A DNA stretch of 64,000 nt from Thalassotalea fonticola (GCF_032911225.1 NZ_CP136600.1:2542001-2606000), one strand, 5' to 3'. Shown: positions 45,801-55,916, counted from the stretch's first letter. The notes: a model not told the origin generated them from the letters alone. Numbers and translations are program-made.

Positions 45801-46009
45801 GATTGTTCAACATCTGCTGGTGAGGCACCTAAATGAGTTACCGTAACCATAATGGTATTAGGGCTAAATTCAGGAAACATTTTTTTGGTAATATTTTGGT
45901 AGGAGTATGCGCCCATCACCAGAATAAATACCATCAATAAGTTGGCGGCAACACTATTACGTGCAAACCATGCGATTATACCGGTTAAGCTTTCTTTAAT
46001 TTCTGTCAT
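42872..46009 (-). CDS. RND efflux transporter (AcrB/MdtB-like)
   Basis: 1045 residues, the usual length. TM1 begins near residue 20, and two large periplasmic loops follow TM1 and TM7. The TM4 segment LGIVVDDAIVIGESVY carries the adjacent Asp pair of the proton relay. It would expel hydrophobic compounds from the inner membrane with the adaptor encoded upstream (gap five bases) and an outer membrane TolC-type channel that is not in this window. The adaptor-pump-hydrolase set is probably one operon. Its natural substrates are unknown. Confidence 0.92.
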   Translation of the reverse strand: MTEIKESLTGIIAWFARNSVAANLLMVFILVMGAYSYQNITKKMFPEFSPNTIMVTVTHLGASPADVEQSVVLRIEEKLENIQGLKRITSEATEGLATVTIEVNSGYSLEEKLDEVQMQIDTITTFPAQIERPLVMKQEFQMDVMWVAVSGDMDRRTRQELAQDIRDDIIALPDVNIAEAVGIRDYEISVEISELQLIEYGLTFDEISQAIQRSSLDLPGGTIKSKGGYIQIRTEGQAYTGVEFSNLVLKTNEDGTRLTLGDIATVKDSFVEDEGYAQFDGKNTTSIRVKSTSDQNDLEIAKQVREYAKEKQKTLPAGVNIDVFGDSSYYLDERLDMMISNMLLGALLVFIILTLFLRVRVALWVMVGIPISFFGAFMMMPLLGEWSVTVNMLSLFAFIMVLGIVVDDAIVIGESVYSEVQRNGHSVDNVIRGAHRVAMPATFGVLTTIAAFVPLLFIDTSFSGFFRAIALVVTLCLIFSIIESKWILPSHLAHMKYTEIDPNNAHIVHRVQLKFKAWLDNFITNKYQPALRKAIEFRYNTMAGFICILLLSVGLIAGSFVKVEVFPNVPSDFVQGQVIMVDGTSPQKRNEALEYVIDSGYNMANKNTFNGESFIQHTMVFTRGDLQGGFMMELNKAEMRELDAFEIEKLWREEVGEIPGVRELRLFAGTNAGGGSALEFQLNGKDEVELEQAAIEVQNKLKEFDGVFDIRNSFSRGSSEIKLSMRPEAEVLGITLADLAKQVRQAFYGDEAQRIQRGRDEIKVMVRYPKAERRSITDLENMWVRTPSGDEVPFFQVADVELTQGFSKITRINQKRTIKVAAEIDSEKVESRKILTEFNEDIIPTILKKYPSVKYGMEGASKDQEDFIEQLKFAAITALFLIYGLIAIPTKSYTQPIVIMTVIPFGIIGAIFGHWVLNTTVNMMSMYGFIALSGVVVNDSLILVDFINKAKSTGMRMRDIVVESGMLRFRAILLTSLTTFFGILPLYFETSLQAQFIIPMAISLGFGIMFATVITLFLIPSLYMIREDIRNKIKGPSKKSNLYVN

Positions 46010-46014
46010 CGCGG

Positions 46015-47262
46015 TTATATCGCTTTTACTTCATTATTAGCAGTCTTGTTTTGCTCGTTTTCAGATAAATCTTCAGCAACTCGAATTGGCATTCCTTCTA
46101 CTGGAGTTCTCATGCCTGTTGAAATTACTCGGTCAGTATTTGAAAAATTATTTTCAACGTAAACAACTTCGGCATCAGTTCTTACTACATTTACCGTATG
46201 TAAACTTAATGTATTATTTTCCTTAGCCAAATACACTGTGCGTGCACCATGCAACACAGCTCTTGGCAGCACAACAATGTTATGTGCGGTTTTACCTTTA
46301 ATATTGGCATTCACAAACATACCAATTCTTAATTCATTGTCACCTTCATTATTAACTAAGTTATACGGGTCATCAATTTGAGCAACAACATAGTGAACAC
46401 GCGACTGACTATTTACCACCCCTTCGTATCTAGCAATAAAGGAATCCCACTGCAATTGCTCGCCTGCTTGCACTGATGAAATAGTCAGTTTGCGGCTTTT
46501 ATTCACTGCTTCGTTTAATTTTGGTAAATCTAGAAATACGATATCTGTTTGCTTAATAGGTAAACGAACTTCAGCAAAATCAATAGCAATGGTTTTGGAT
46601 AATTGCCCATTTGTAGAAACATACTGTCCAATATCTACATATTTTTCAGTGAGTAAAGCATCATAAGGGGCAATAATTTTTGTACGATTTAATTTTATTT
46701 GTGCTTCTTTTAAATCGGCTTCTGCGGCCTTTACATCGGCTTCAGCTTTTTGTAATTGCGGTATTCTTAGTGCTAATAACGGTGCTTCTTCAAGCGTTTT
46801 ACCGGTCATGCCCCATTCTTGTTTCGCTTGTTCAGCTCTTGCTTGTTCTTGTATTAATTCTGCTTGCATCGAACCTAAGCGAGACTCGGCTTGTAATACA
46901 TTGACCTCATAGGTAATTGGATCTATTTCCAGCATCATTTCACCTTTAGCAAAATAGCCGCCAACGCGAAGTTTCGGTGAAACGTTAATTATTTGTCCTG
47001 AAACTTCTGATATCAAAACTGTTTCTGTTCTTGGCTTCACAGACCCTTGGCTGGCAATACTGAAAGTGACATCACTTGCATTGATATCAATTACATTCAC
47101 TAAAGGTGGCTTAACATCCAAATCTTTTTTATCTGGCTTTGACGCCATTAACTGCATCGCTCCGCTACCTAAAACACCTACTAAAATGATAAGTAAAGGC
47201 ATGATAATCAACTTCATTTTAGATTTTTTTACTGGGCTAGTATTTTCATGTAACTGTGTCAT
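46015..47262 (-). CDS. RND efflux periplasmic adaptor (membrane fusion protein)
   Basis: 415 residues from the ATG at 47262 (an in-frame TTG five codons earlier is less likely). N-terminal membrane anchor (about 17-38), then lipoyl-like halves (SEVSGQIINVSPKLRVGGYFAKGEMMLEIDP), a coiled-coil hairpin (about 125-205) and a beta-barrel. It joins the RND pump to an outer membrane channel. First gene of the adaptor-pump-hydrolase operon. Confidence 0.9.
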   Translation of the reverse strand: MTQLHENTSPVKKSKMKLIIMPLLIILVGVLGSGAMQLMASKPDKKDLDVKPPLVNVIDINASDVTFSIASQGSVKPRTETVLISEVSGQIINVSPKLRVGGYFAKGEMMLEIDPITYEVNVLQAESRLGSMQAELIQEQARAEQAKQEWGMTGKTLEEAPLLALRIPQLQKAEADVKAAEADLKEAQIKLNRTKIIAPYDALLTEKYVDIGQYVSTNGQLSKTIAIDFAEVRLPIKQTDIVFLDLPKLNEAVNKSRKLTISSVQAGEQLQWDSFIARYEGVVNSQSRVHYVVAQIDDPYNLVNNEGDNELRIGMFVNANIKGKTAHNIVVLPRAVLHGARTVYLAKENNTLSLHTVNVVRTDAEVVYVENNFSNTDRVISTGMRTPVEGMPIRVAEDLSENEQNKTANNEVKAI

Positions 47263-47425
47263 TTTGATCCCGTACAACAGAATTATTTTATTAAACGATT
47301 ACTCTAGAAGGTTTAATAAAGTATTTATTAATTAACAAATAAATAAGTTAAGATAGTAATTGTAAAATAATTACTATGCATTGCGATTGAGCATTTATCT
47401 TATTCAGGCCAACTTGGCTATGCTG

Positions 47426-47788
47426 TTACTGGATAAACTGTTGCCAACTTTTTAGCATAATTTTAAAATCTTCTATACCACAAGTCGCCATTGAATCTTG
47501 CTCAAAGTCATCAACGTCATCCAACAAGTGTTCAGGTAGCATACTTTCTATATTTTCAGCATTTGCTTTCACTTCTACTTCACCGTTTTCTACAGTTAAA
47601 GTATATTCCTTACCTATTAGATTGTCGGTTTGGACATTAATGCCAGTAATAAATTCAATAACCTGTTCAAGCTTTACCAAATCTTTACTTACTTCTTGTT
47701 CAAGCCATGGCGCAAAAGCCTCGTGCCCATAACTGAATTGAGCTAATGGAAGGCCAGTAATAAAGTCAGTTTTGAATGTGTATTCCAT
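47426..47788 (-). CDS. yacL: YacL/UPF0231 family protein
   Basis: 120 residues from the ATG at 47788; an earlier in-frame ATG is less likely because family proteins begin M-E/D-Y-x-F. Family features are G-H-E-A-F and a C-terminal C-G-I-E-D-F. In E. coli yacL lies next to acnB; here acnB is 1.1 kb away with one gene between, which supports the assignment. Cytoplasmic; function not established. Confidence 0.82.
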   Translation of the reverse strand: MEYTFKTDFITGLPLAQFSYGHEAFAPWLEQEVSKDLVKLEQVIEFITGINVQTDNLIGKEYTLTVENGEVEVKANAENIESMLPEHLLDDVDDFEQDSMATCGIEDFKIMLKSWQQFIQ

Positions 47789-47932
47789 GGTTTCTCGACA
47801 TTTCACCAGTTAGAGTCATACATAGCTTTAGGTGATAAATTTTATTAATATTCAAGCTGATGAAACTTTTTAAGCATTCCACCCTCTTATAGTTAACATT
47901 ATTTTAACAAAGCAAGTAAGGATACTAAAGCG

Positions 47933-48649
47933 GTGACCCAAGGTTTATTTACAGCACTAGTTATCTCTATAGTAATACATGCTCTGTTAATCTGGAGCTT
48001 TTTAACGCCAGGGATACAAGTTTCTAAAAACATAACCAAACCATTAAAGAAACTTAAAAAGCCAATAAAAAGTTATATTTACCAAGCACCTAAAATTATT
48101 GTAAAACAAATAATTGCAGATAAAGAAGAAAAACAATCACCAAGTACTGTAAAAAAAGATTTTGTTAAAGCAGATAAAATTGTACCCGACTTAGTCAATA
48201 AAAATAAGCAAAATGCAGAGTTAAATGTTTCTAAAATTGTAACAACCGATGCACAATTGATAAAAAAATCGGCAACAAAAGCGGCACCTAAATTTAACCC
48301 ATACAAAAGCATCAGCTCATTTAAACAGCAGCTTAACGAAAAAATGATGAGCGATTTTAAAGAACAGCAATTGAATAAGGGTTTCTCGGCAATGCAAACC
48401 TTACCCCAAGCCGTCCCCCACAGCACTTTCCATAAAACTGAATTGCAAAAAAAAGCCGAAATGACAACGCAAATAGGCAGTGAGACCTTTGTGAAACAAA
48501 ATGGCGTATGTACACAAACAACTGATTTATCATCGATTGATGATAATCTAGGCTCGGTCACTTCGTTTAGTGATTGTGGCGAGTCTGATGAAGAAAAATA
48601 CTTTCGTGAGTTTATGGCAAAGAAGATGAGTCGTTTTAAGAGAAAATAG
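47933..48649 (+). CDS. Membrane-anchored protein with TonB-like N-terminus, unknown function
   Basis: 238 residues, GTG start. One membrane segment at residues 5-25 (FTALVISIVIHALLIWSFL), a very basic linker, then a Lys/Gln-rich region, two Cys in the last third and a charged helix at the end. The start resembles the anchor and basic linker of TonB, but the TonB C-terminal domain is absent. It could be a truncated or unusual energy transducer or an unrelated periplasmic protein. Confidence 0.6.
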   Translation: MTQGLFTALVISIVIHALLIWSFLTPGIQVSKNITKPLKKLKKPIKSYIYQAPKIIVKQIIADKEEKQSPSTVKKDFVKADKIVPDLVNKNKQNAELNVSKIVTTDAQLIKKSATKAAPKFNPYKSISSFKQQLNEKMMSDFKEQQLNKGFSAMQTLPQAVPHSTFHKTELQKKAEMTTQIGSETFVKQNGVCTQTTDLSSIDDNLGSVTSFSDCGESDEEKYFREFMAKKMSRFKRK

Positions 48650-48658
48650 ATCCTGAAT

Positions 48659-48898
48659 AGATCCTGAAATAAATTCAGGACGTCACTAGGGTGACGAATT
48701 CAGGAAGTCGACAGGGGTTTCAAAGAGTCATTTCATTATTTTGTTTCAGGATCTCGGTTTGGGAAACTCTAGCGGTGCCATTTCACGCTCTTCGTTTCTC
48801 GTTCCTAAAACAATAAAGGCCGCTAATGCGGCCTTTATTCATTTATAGAAGACCCTGAGTAGATCCTGAAATAAATTCAGGACGACGCTAGTGCGTCG
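48659..48898. repeat. Two composite REP-like units plus hairpins
   Basis: AGATCCTGAAATAAATTCAG and the next four bases occur exactly at 48659-48682 and 48861-48884. Each copy is followed by a second hairpin (GTCAC/GTGAC at 48683-48696; CGACGC/GCGTCG at 48883-48898). TTTCTCGTTTCT-type words also lie here. The unit is related to the 16254-16312 repeat. The acnB terminator lies between the two copies. Confidence 0.7.
48812..48839 (-). terminator. Intrinsic terminator of acnB
   Basis: AATAAAGGCCGC (48812-48823) pairs with GCGGCCTTTATT (48828-48839) around TAAT. Confidence 0.9.
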
Positions 48899-48925
48899 AT
48901 TACCAGGGCATAACTAACGTTATGG

Positions 48926-51523
48926 TTACGCTACGCTTTGTGCGATAACAACTTCTTGAGCTTTCTTAGTGTAACTATCCATAGTATGGAAGTTCAAGTA
49001 ACGGTAAGTATCAGCTGCAGTAGCATCAATCTTACTTGAGTATTCCATGTATTCAGCAACAGTTGGTAAGTGACCAACGATAGCACCAACAGCAGCTAAT
49101 TCAGCTGAAGTTAAGTATACGTTTGCGCCATTACCTAAACGGTTAGGGAAGTTACGAGTAGAAGTAGAAAGTACAGTAGACTTTTCAGCTACACGTGCTT
49201 GGTTACCCATACATAAAGAACAACCAGGAGTTTCAATACGAACACCAGCTTTACCGTAAGTAAAGTAATAACCTTCTTCTGTAAGTTGGTCTCTATCCAT
49301 CTTAGTTGGCGGAGCAACCCACATACGAGTGTTAAGTACGCCACCGAAGTCTTCTAGTAATTTACCAGCAGCACGGAAGTGACCAATGTTAGTCATACAT
49401 GAACCGATGAATACTTCATCAACTTCTACGCCAGCAACATCAGAAAGAAGTTTTGCATCATCAGGGTCATTTGGACAACAAACGATTGGCTCTTTAATAT
49501 CAGCTAAATCAATCTCAATAACGTGCGCATATTCTGCATCCGCGTCACCTTCCATTAATGATGGATTCGCTAACCACTCTTCCATACCGTTAATACGACG
49601 CTCAATAGTACGAACATCGCCGTAACCTTCACTGATCATCCACTTAAGCATAACAATGTTAGACTGTAAGTATTCAGCAACGGCATCTTCTTCAAGCTTG
49701 ATTGAACAACCAGCAGCAGAACGTTCAGCTGACGCATCAGATAATTCGAATGCTTGCTCAACAGTTAAACCTTTAAGGCCTTCAATTTCTAGTACACGAC
49801 CAGAGAACTCATTGATTTTACCGGCTTTCTCAACGGTTAATAAACCATTTTTGATACCGTAGTAAGGGATAGCATGTACAAGGTCACGTAAAGTGATACC
49901 TGGTTGCATTTCGCCTTTAAAACGAACCAATACTGACTCAGGCATATCAAGAGGCATAACACCAGTTGCTGCTGCAAATGCCACTAAACCAGAACCCGCA
50001 GGGAATGAAATACCTAGAGGGAAACGTGTATGTGAATCACCACCAGTACCTACAGTATCTGGTAATAACATACGGTTTAACCAAGAGTGAATTACACCAT
50101 CACCTGGGCGAAGTGATACACCACCACGGTTCATGATGAAATCAGGCAATGTGTGGTGAGTATTAACATCTACTGGCTTAGGGTAAGCCGAGGTATGACA
50201 GAAAGACTGCATTGTTAAGTCTGCAGAAAAACCTAAACATGCTAAATCTTTAAGCTCATCACGAGTCATAGGACCGGTAGTATCTTGCGAGCCTACAGTG
50301 GTCATTTTAGGTTCACAGTATTGACCTGGACGGATACCGTCAACGCCACATGCTTTACCAACCATTTTTTGTGCTAACGAGTAACCTTTACCTGTATCGG
50401 CAACGTCTACTGGTTTAGCGAATAATTCAGTCTCGCTTAAACCTAACTCTTCACGAGCACGACCAGTTAAACCACGGCCAATAATTAGAGGAATACGGCC
50501 ACCGGCGCGAACTTCGTCTAATAATACAGGGCTTAATTCAAACGTAGAGATAACTTCATCAGTACCGCTGCGTTTAACAACGCCTTCGTATGGGAAAATA
50601 TCGATAACATCGCCCATGTTCATTGCTTGTACGTCTAGCTCAATTGGCAATGCACCAGAATCTTCCATTGTGTTGTAGAAGATAGGCGCGATTTTACCGC
50701 CTAAACATACACCGCCGCCACGTTTGTTAGGGATATAAGGAATGTCATCACCCATAAACCATAACACTGAGTTAGTCGCAGATTTACGAGAAGAACCAGT
50801 ACCAACAACATCACCAACGTATGCTAGTGGGATACCGTCTTTTTGTAAGTCTTCAATTTGAGTGATTGGGCCAATAACACCTTCTTCATCAGGAGTGATA
50901 CCATCACGACCAATTTTGATCATCGCTTTTGCGTGTAAAGGGATATCTGGACGAGACCATGCATCTGGTGCAGGAGATAAGTCATCGGTGTTAGTCTCAC
51001 CAGTAACTTTAAATACTTTAACAGTGATCTTTTCAGCAACTTTATCGCGAGATGTGAACCATTCGCCGTTTGCCCAAGAATCCATTACTGCTTTCGCTTG
51101 TGCGTTACCCGCATCTGCTTTTTCTTTAACGTCGTAAAATGCATCAAACATTAATAATGTTTTAGAAAGACCAGCTGCAGCAGTTGCGCCTAACTTGTCA
51201 CATTCTAAAAGTTCAATCATAGGTTGGATATTGTAACCACCTAACATTGTACCTAGTAATTCTGTAGCACGCTCGGCGGTCAGAATTGGTGAAGTCGCTT
51301 CACCTTTAGTAATAGCAGCTAAGAAACCAGCTTTTACATAAGCGGCATCATCAACACCTGGAGGAACGCGGTTTACAAGAAGGTCTAGTAATACTTCTTC
51401 TTCGCCTGCTGGTGGGTTTTTAACTAATTCAACTAATTGAGCAACTTGCTCAGCATCTAATGGCTTAGGTACGATACCTTCAGCGGCACGTTCTTCTACG
51501 TGTTTGCGATATTCTTGAAGCAC
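48926..51523 (-). CDS. acnB: Bifunctional aconitate hydratase B / 2-methylisocitrate dehydratase
   Basis: 865 residues from a GTG at 51523, exactly the E. coli AcnB length; the protein begins [16 protein letters not shown] like other AcnB. An open frame extends 36 codons further but reads as non-coding, and AGAGGA sits seven bases before the GTG. The [4Fe-4S] cysteines are in [10 protein letters not shown] and [11 protein letters not shown]. It converts citrate to isocitrate in the TCA cycle. In E. coli AcnB, yacL is the neighbour; here a TonB-like gene intervenes. Confidence 0.96.
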   Translation of the reverse strand: MLQEYRKHVEERAAEGIVPKPLDAEQVAQLVELVKNPPAGEEEVLLDLLVNRVPPGVDDAAYVKAGFLAAITKGEATSPILTAERATELLGTMLGGYNIQPMIELLECDKLGATAAAGLSKTLLMFDAFYDVKEKADAGNAQAKAVMDSWANGEWFTSRDKVAEKITVKVFKVTGETNTDDLSPAPDAWSRPDIPLHAKAMIKIGRDGITPDEEGVIGPITQIEDLQKDGIPLAYVGDVVGTGSSRKSATNSVLWFMGDDIPYIPNKRGGGVCLGGKIAPIFYNTMEDSGALPIELDVQAMNMGDVIDIFPYEGVVKRSGTDEVISTFELSPVLLDEVRAGGRIPLIIGRGLTGRAREELGLSETELFAKPVDVADTGKGYSLAQKMVGKACGVDGIRPGQYCEPKMTTVGSQDTTGPMTRDELKDLACLGFSADLTMQSFCHTSAYPKPVDVNTHHTLPDFIMNRGGVSLRPGDGVIHSWLNRMLLPDTVGTGGDSHTRFPLGISFPAGSGLVAFAAATGVMPLDMPESVLVRFKGEMQPGITLRDLVHAIPYYGIKNGLLTVEKAGKINEFSGRVLEIEGLKGLTVEQAFELSDASAERSAAGCSIKLEEDAVAEYLQSNIVMLKWMISEGYGDVRTIERRINGMEEWLANPSLMEGDADAEYAHVIEIDLADIKEPIVCCPNDPDDAKLLSDVAGVEVDEVFIGSCMTNIGHFRAAGKLLEDFGGVLNTRMWVAPPTKMDRDQLTEEGYYFTYGKAGVRIETPGCSLCMGNQARVAEKSTVLSTSTRNFPNRLGNGANVYLTSAELAAVGAIVGHLPTVAEYMEYSSKIDATAADTYRYLNFHTMDSYTKKAQEVVIAQSVA

Positions 51524-51599
51524 AACGCTTTCCTCTCTATCTGGAAAATGAACCACAATTACAGTGTATTCACTATCATTATTAAAATTAATCGCGGGG

Positions 51600-51605
51600 A
51601 TTATA
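51600..51605 (-). promoter_or_regulatory. Probable -10 box of acnB
   Basis: The minus strand reads CGTATAATCC, a consensus -10, about 76 bases before the acnB start. I see no convincing -35. The 51524-51886 gap holds this, the acnB leader and the promoter of the channel gene; I see no gene in it. Confidence 0.45.
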
Positions 51606-51886
51606 CGCGATCCACGTTTAAAACTGAACAAATCAACCAGAAATAGTATTTATATCTGGTATTCATGGCAGTTATACAGTGGGTTTTTCGGTTAAATTAA
51701 TTGTACCTTGATAGTAACTATCTAGGATCAACTGTTTCATTATAGATACATTTCAACTTTAGTTTGAATGCTGGTGCTATTAGGGTTACAAAGAGTTTCA
51801 GATTAATTCGTTAATATATTGATATAATTGATTTTTAGTCTAAATTTAAATAAAGAAAAATAATAAATGATGTGGATACCTAGTAA

Positions 51887-52585
51887 ATGAAGAAAATGAC
51901 GCAGAATGATAATTTTATTTATCTCACCTGCTCTTTAATATTATTGCTGCTTGGCATGGCGCTAGCTCAGCAGTTTTTTGATGCTTCAGTTCAACGGCTA
52001 ATGCAATCTGCAACAGTAGTAACTTTACTAGTCGCGGTGTGGGGAGTTAGGGATGAGCAATTCATATTTAGAAAAGGATTAATATTTCCGTTAGCAATCA
52101 TCCTTACTTCTTTGGTTAGTTATTATCTTGATAATTTAGATTTAAATTATGCGCATTTATTTTTACTGTTAATATTTTTCATTATTACCGCTGTGAAAAC
52201 AGCAAAGCAGGTTATTTTTACCGGCGAAATTGATGGCAATAAAATACTCGGGGCAATTTGTCTTTATATTTTAATGGGGCTGATTTGGGCTCTACTGTAT
52301 ACCTTAGTGCACCTAGCGTCATTGCAAGCATTTAACGGTATGCCCGATAGCCAACTCTGGTATGAAATTTTGCCAGACTTTGTATATTTTTCTTTTGTTA
52401 CCTTAACCACACTTGGCTTTGGTGATATATCTCCCGCTATGCCCATCACCCGATTTTTGGTGTACTTTGAAGCAATAGTTGGACAATTTTATTTAGCTAT
52501 TTTAGTCGCCAGTCTAGTCGGTTCTAAAATATCAAATTCAAGTCAAAAACAATTAAATAAAACCCGTGAGGCAAACCATGAATAA
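51887..52585 (+). CDS. Potassium channel-like membrane protein
   Basis: 232 residues, about six membrane segments. The last pore loop has the selectivity filter T-T-L-G-F-G-D at residues 174-180 (usual TVGYGD), between the last two segments, as in two-helix-pore K+ channels. The F replacing Y is a known variant. Starts ATG with a poor ribosome binding site. First of a five-gene plus-strand set. The ATG of the next gene lies inside it (overlap eight bases from its ATG). Confidence 0.8.
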   Translation: MKKMTQNDNFIYLTCSLILLLLGMALAQQFFDASVQRLMQSATVVTLLVAVWGVRDEQFIFRKGLIFPLAIILTSLVSYYLDNLDLNYAHLFLLLIFFIITAVKTAKQVIFTGEIDGNKILGAICLYILMGLIWALLYTLVHLASLQAFNGMPDSQLWYEILPDFVYFSFVTLTTLGFGDISPAMPITRFLVYFEAIVGQFYLAILVASLVGSKISNSSQKQLNKTREANHE

Positions 52586-53684
52586 CCATAGCAGCTCAGC
52601 TGAAAGCAAACTATTTTCTGCCAATATGATTGATGCAGCAATCAAGATAATAGCCATTATACTCATAGGTTCATGGTGTTTTGACATATTAAGACCGTTT
52701 ATTATGCCAATAGCCTGGGGCGCAATTTTGGCTATTGCTTTGTTTCCATTTTATAAAAAATTAGTAAGCTGGTGCGGCAATAAAAAAGGCCTGGCTGCCG
52801 GCGTATTTGCTCTAATAGGTATCGCCATATTAGTGGTGCCAACCATTGCCTTTTCGACTTCTACCATAGATTCAATTACGCAAGTATCTGAAGGACTACA
52901 AGAAGGTACGCTTGATATTCCACCGCCGGCAGAAAAAGTAAAAGATTGGCCTTTAATCGGCGATAAAGTTTACCCAGCATGGTTAACAGCATCAGAAAAT
53001 TTAGAGAAATTTGCCAGTCAGTATTCAGAGCAAATTAAAAATACATTCTCAAAAGTATTATCAGCCGCAGCAAGTGCTGGCGGGGTGATATTACAATTTA
53101 TTTTATCGGTTATTATCGCCGCGATGTTTTTAGCCAATAGCGAAGCCTGTGCTAGAGGATGTCAGTCATTTTTCTCTCGTTTAATGGGAGAAAGTGGTGA
53201 GGCAGTTATCAAAAACTCAATAGCTACCATTCGCAGTGTCGCCACTGGTATATTAGGTATTGCTTTTACCCAAGCCTTGTTGTCTGGTATTGGGTTAGTT
53301 ATAGCCGGTATTCCAGCGGCAGGTCTTTGGGTCTTAGTGGTATTAATGCTAGCCATTGTGCAATTACCGCCAATTTTGATTTTAGGACCTATTGCCGCTT
53401 ATTATTTCTCTGTTGCTGATACCACACCAGCCGTTATATTTTTAGTATATGCCATTATTGTGAGTAGCAGTGATGCCGTGTTAAAACCACTATTCTTAGG
53501 CCGTGGTACTGATATTCCGATGTTGGTGATTTTGCTTGGTGCCATTGGCGGCATGATAGTTTCAGGCATTATTGGCTTATTTACTGGTGCGGTTATTTTA
53601 GCCTTGGGTTATCAGTTAATGATGATGTGGCTAGATCAAACAGAACAAATCGTCGTAGAAGCGCCAGCAGAAAAAACTGAATAA
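52578..53684 (+). CDS. AI-2E family transporter (PerM/YdiK-like)
   Basis: 368 residues from the ATG at 52578, with GAGG seven bases upstream (a GTG 12 bases earlier is in frame). About eight membrane segments and the family pattern PFIMPIAWGAILAIALFPFYKKL near the start. Members export autoinducer-2 or act as sodium/proton antiporters; the role here is open. It overlaps the channel gene and is 18 bases before the HlyD-like gene, so they are cotranscribed. Confidence 0.85.
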   Translation: MNNHSSSAESKLFSANMIDAAIKIIAIILIGSWCFDILRPFIMPIAWGAILAIALFPFYKKLVSWCGNKKGLAAGVFALIGIAILVVPTIAFSTSTIDSITQVSEGLQEGTLDIPPPAEKVKDWPLIGDKVYPAWLTASENLEKFASQYSEQIKNTFSKVLSAAASAGGVILQFILSVIIAAMFLANSEACARGCQSFFSRLMGESGEAVIKNSIATIRSVATGILGIAFTQALLSGIGLVIAGIPAAGLWVLVVLMLAIVQLPPILILGPIAAYYFSVADTTPAVIFLVYAIIVSSSDAVLKPLFLGRGTDIPMLVILLGAIGGMIVSGIIGLFTGAVILALGYQLMMMWLDQTEQIVVEAPAEKTE

Positions 53685-53702
53685 AGAATTATAGGGATTG
53701 TA

Positions 53703-54860
53703 ATGACTGCCACTAATACTGACAAAAATAATACTAAAGAAAATTTAGTAAATTCAGATAGTACCAATGACGACGTTAATGAGGGTAGCAGCGATGATGC
53801 TAAGCCAGACTTTGCCCAACGGCTTACTAAAATAATACTAAGCTTAGCGCTGTTGTATTTTCTTTGGTATGTGATTGGTGACAGGCTTACTCCTATTTCA
53901 GATCAAGCTCGTGTACGAGCGTTTGTTATTCCTATGGTGCCGCAAGTATCAGGGCAAATATCGAATATCTATGTAGGCGGAGATAAAATTGTTAAAAAAG
54001 ATGATATTTTATTCGAAATAGACCCTAGAGATTATCAATTTAAGCTAGAGCAGGCAAAAGCAAATTTAGAATTGGCAGGCCAAGAAGTTGGTGCCAGCAC
54101 AGCCTCAGTGGGTGCAGCCAAAGCTCGGGTAGATAAAGCAGAAGCCGATTTAATTACCAAACAAATGAATGCCAGTCGTATTTTTGCTATGGAAGCAAAA
54201 GGTATTGTTTCAAGCGCTGATGCGGACAGAACTAGAGGGACAATAACTCAAGCTGAGCTTGAAGTGGTTAATGCCCAGGCAGCTTATGAAGAAGCTCGCC
54301 AGAAACTAGGAAAGAAAGGGTCTACTAATCCGAGAATAATATCTGCCTTAGCAGATCTTTCTACAGCACAACTAAATTTAGATCGGACCGTGATCAAAGC
54401 GCCAAGCGATGGCGTTATTTCCTATGCCAAAGTGAACGTGGGTTATTATGCTGCACAAGGCAGCAAAATAATGACTTTTATTTCTAATCAATTTGTCTGG
54501 ATTGAAGCTGGCTTTAGAGAGAATAGTTTAGGTAACCTTAAAACAGGCGATCCGGTTGATATTGTTTTAGACTCAGCTCCCGGGCAAGTATTTGCTGGTG
54601 AAGTCATGACCATAGGCTTTGGTGTTAGTTTTGATCAAAGCAAACCTGGTGAGCTTCCTACACCTGAAAAGCCGCAAGGATGGATGCGAGATCCACAGCG
54701 CTTTACCACAATAATAAAGTTTGTCGATGAACCGAATAGACGACTGCTTAGAGAAGGTGGTCAAGCCGATGTGATTGCTTACACCGGAGACAGTTTTATT
54801 TTTAATGCGCTAGGTAAAATATGGGTAAGGATCACTAGCTTCTTAACGTATTTGTACTAG
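53703..54860 (+). CDS. HlyD/EmrA-type membrane fusion protein
   Basis: 385 residues. An acidic N-terminal extension (1-38), one membrane segment (about 43-60), then lipoyl-like halves (VSGQISNIYVGGDKIVKKDDILFEID) and a long coiled coil (about 110-215), as in EmrA. Followed four bases later by a DUF2955 membrane protein, which is the usual partner in this family, so the pair likely form an efflux unit. Confidence 0.88.
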   Translation: MTATNTDKNNTKENLVNSDSTNDDVNEGSSDDAKPDFAQRLTKIILSLALLYFLWYVIGDRLTPISDQARVRAFVIPMVPQVSGQISNIYVGGDKIVKKDDILFEIDPRDYQFKLEQAKANLELAGQEVGASTASVGAAKARVDKAEADLITKQMNASRIFAMEAKGIVSSADADRTRGTITQAELEVVNAQAAYEEARQKLGKKGSTNPRIISALADLSTAQLNLDRTVIKAPSDGVISYAKVNVGYYAAQGSKIMTFISNQFVWIEAGFRENSLGNLKTGDPVDIVLDSAPGQVFAGEVMTIGFGVSFDQSKPGELPTPEKPQGWMRDPQRFTTIIKFVDEPNRRLLREGGQADVIAYTGDSFIFNALGKIWVRITSFLTYLY

Positions 54861-54863
54861 TTT

Positions 54864-55916
54864 ATGATCACTGCTTTTAATAAACGATTACACCAGCAAA
54901 CACCAGAGCGAATAAGGATCATTCGCTTTACCGTTGGTTTAACTCTGGCTATTGCAATATCGTTTGGCTTTAACTGGCCGTTGGCGTTTATTACAGCAGT
55001 ATTTACGGCAAAATTTTTAGGAAATAATTCAGCAAAGCTTCCTTTTAAAGCATTATTTGGTATTTTAATCGTCAGTATTACCGCATTTTGTGCCGGTATA
55101 TTAGTTACCCGTTTCTTACTGCCCTTCCCCATAGTGTTCATTTTGATCATGACCTTAATTATATTTTTAGTGTCATATTGGGGCTATTCTGGCGGCAATG
55201 ATTTTGTTATCACCATGTTATTAGTCGGCTTTACATTAGTACCTATGCTGGGGTTATTTAAACAAGAAGTAGCAAGCGTTGTTACCATTGGCTTTTTATT
55301 TTCATGTTTAATGGCGCTGATAATTACCATGATCATGCATGAATTAATCCCTGATAAGCCAAACACTAAGTACCAAGATAAAGAAGAAAAACAAGGCTTA
55401 AAGCTTAAGTCTACCCGCTTTCAATTAGCGTTATTAAGCACGATTATAATTATGCCGGCGATAATATTTTTCTTCTTTTTTGGTTTAACAAGTTCGTTGT
55501 TAATTTTGGTGTTTATTGCAATATTAGCGCAAAAACCTGATCTATTAATGGGCATGCAAGGCAGTAAAGCATTGATAGTAGGTAATACTATTGGCGGGCT
55601 AGTCGCTATTGCTGTTTATAAGTTCTTACTGATTGCACCAACTTATACCGCGTTAATATTACTATTTGCTGTAGTAAATATATATTTTGCCAAACTGATT
55701 TTTTCAGATAAGCCCCTTGCGCCATTATTTGCCATGGCAATTACCACAGTGATCATTCTGATTTCATCAGGTAGTACAGGGGACGCTGGCGCCGGAGGAA
55801 AGTTTTATATTCGTATATTACAAATTGGTGCCGCATGTGGCTACATCATTTTTGCCACATACCTTACAGCTCCATTACTCACTCAAATAAAGTCTGCTTA
55901 TAAAGCTAAAATATAA
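54864..55916 (+). CDS. DUF2955 inner-membrane protein, FUSC-like
   Basis: 350 residues with about nine or ten membrane segments in two blocks separated by a charged linker (KYQDKEEKQGLKLK near residue 170), the pattern of DUF2955/FUSC-type proteins that pair with HlyD-like adaptors. It starts four bases after the adaptor gene. Probably the pump of an efflux pair; substrate unknown. Confidence 0.82.
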   Translation: MITAFNKRLHQQTPERIRIIRFTVGLTLAIAISFGFNWPLAFITAVFTAKFLGNNSAKLPFKALFGILIVSITAFCAGILVTRFLLPFPIVFILIMTLIIFLVSYWGYSGGNDFVITMLLVGFTLVPMLGLFKQEVASVVTIGFLFSCLMALIITMIMHELIPDKPNTKYQDKEEKQGLKLKSTRFQLALLSTIIIMPAIIFFFFFGLTSSLLILVFIAILAQKPDLLMGMQGSKALIVGNTIGGLVAIAVYKFLLIAPTYTALILLFAVVNIYFAKLIFSDKPLAPLFAMAITTVIILISSGSTGDAGAGGKFYIRILQIGAACGYIIFATYLTAPLLTQIKSAYKAKI

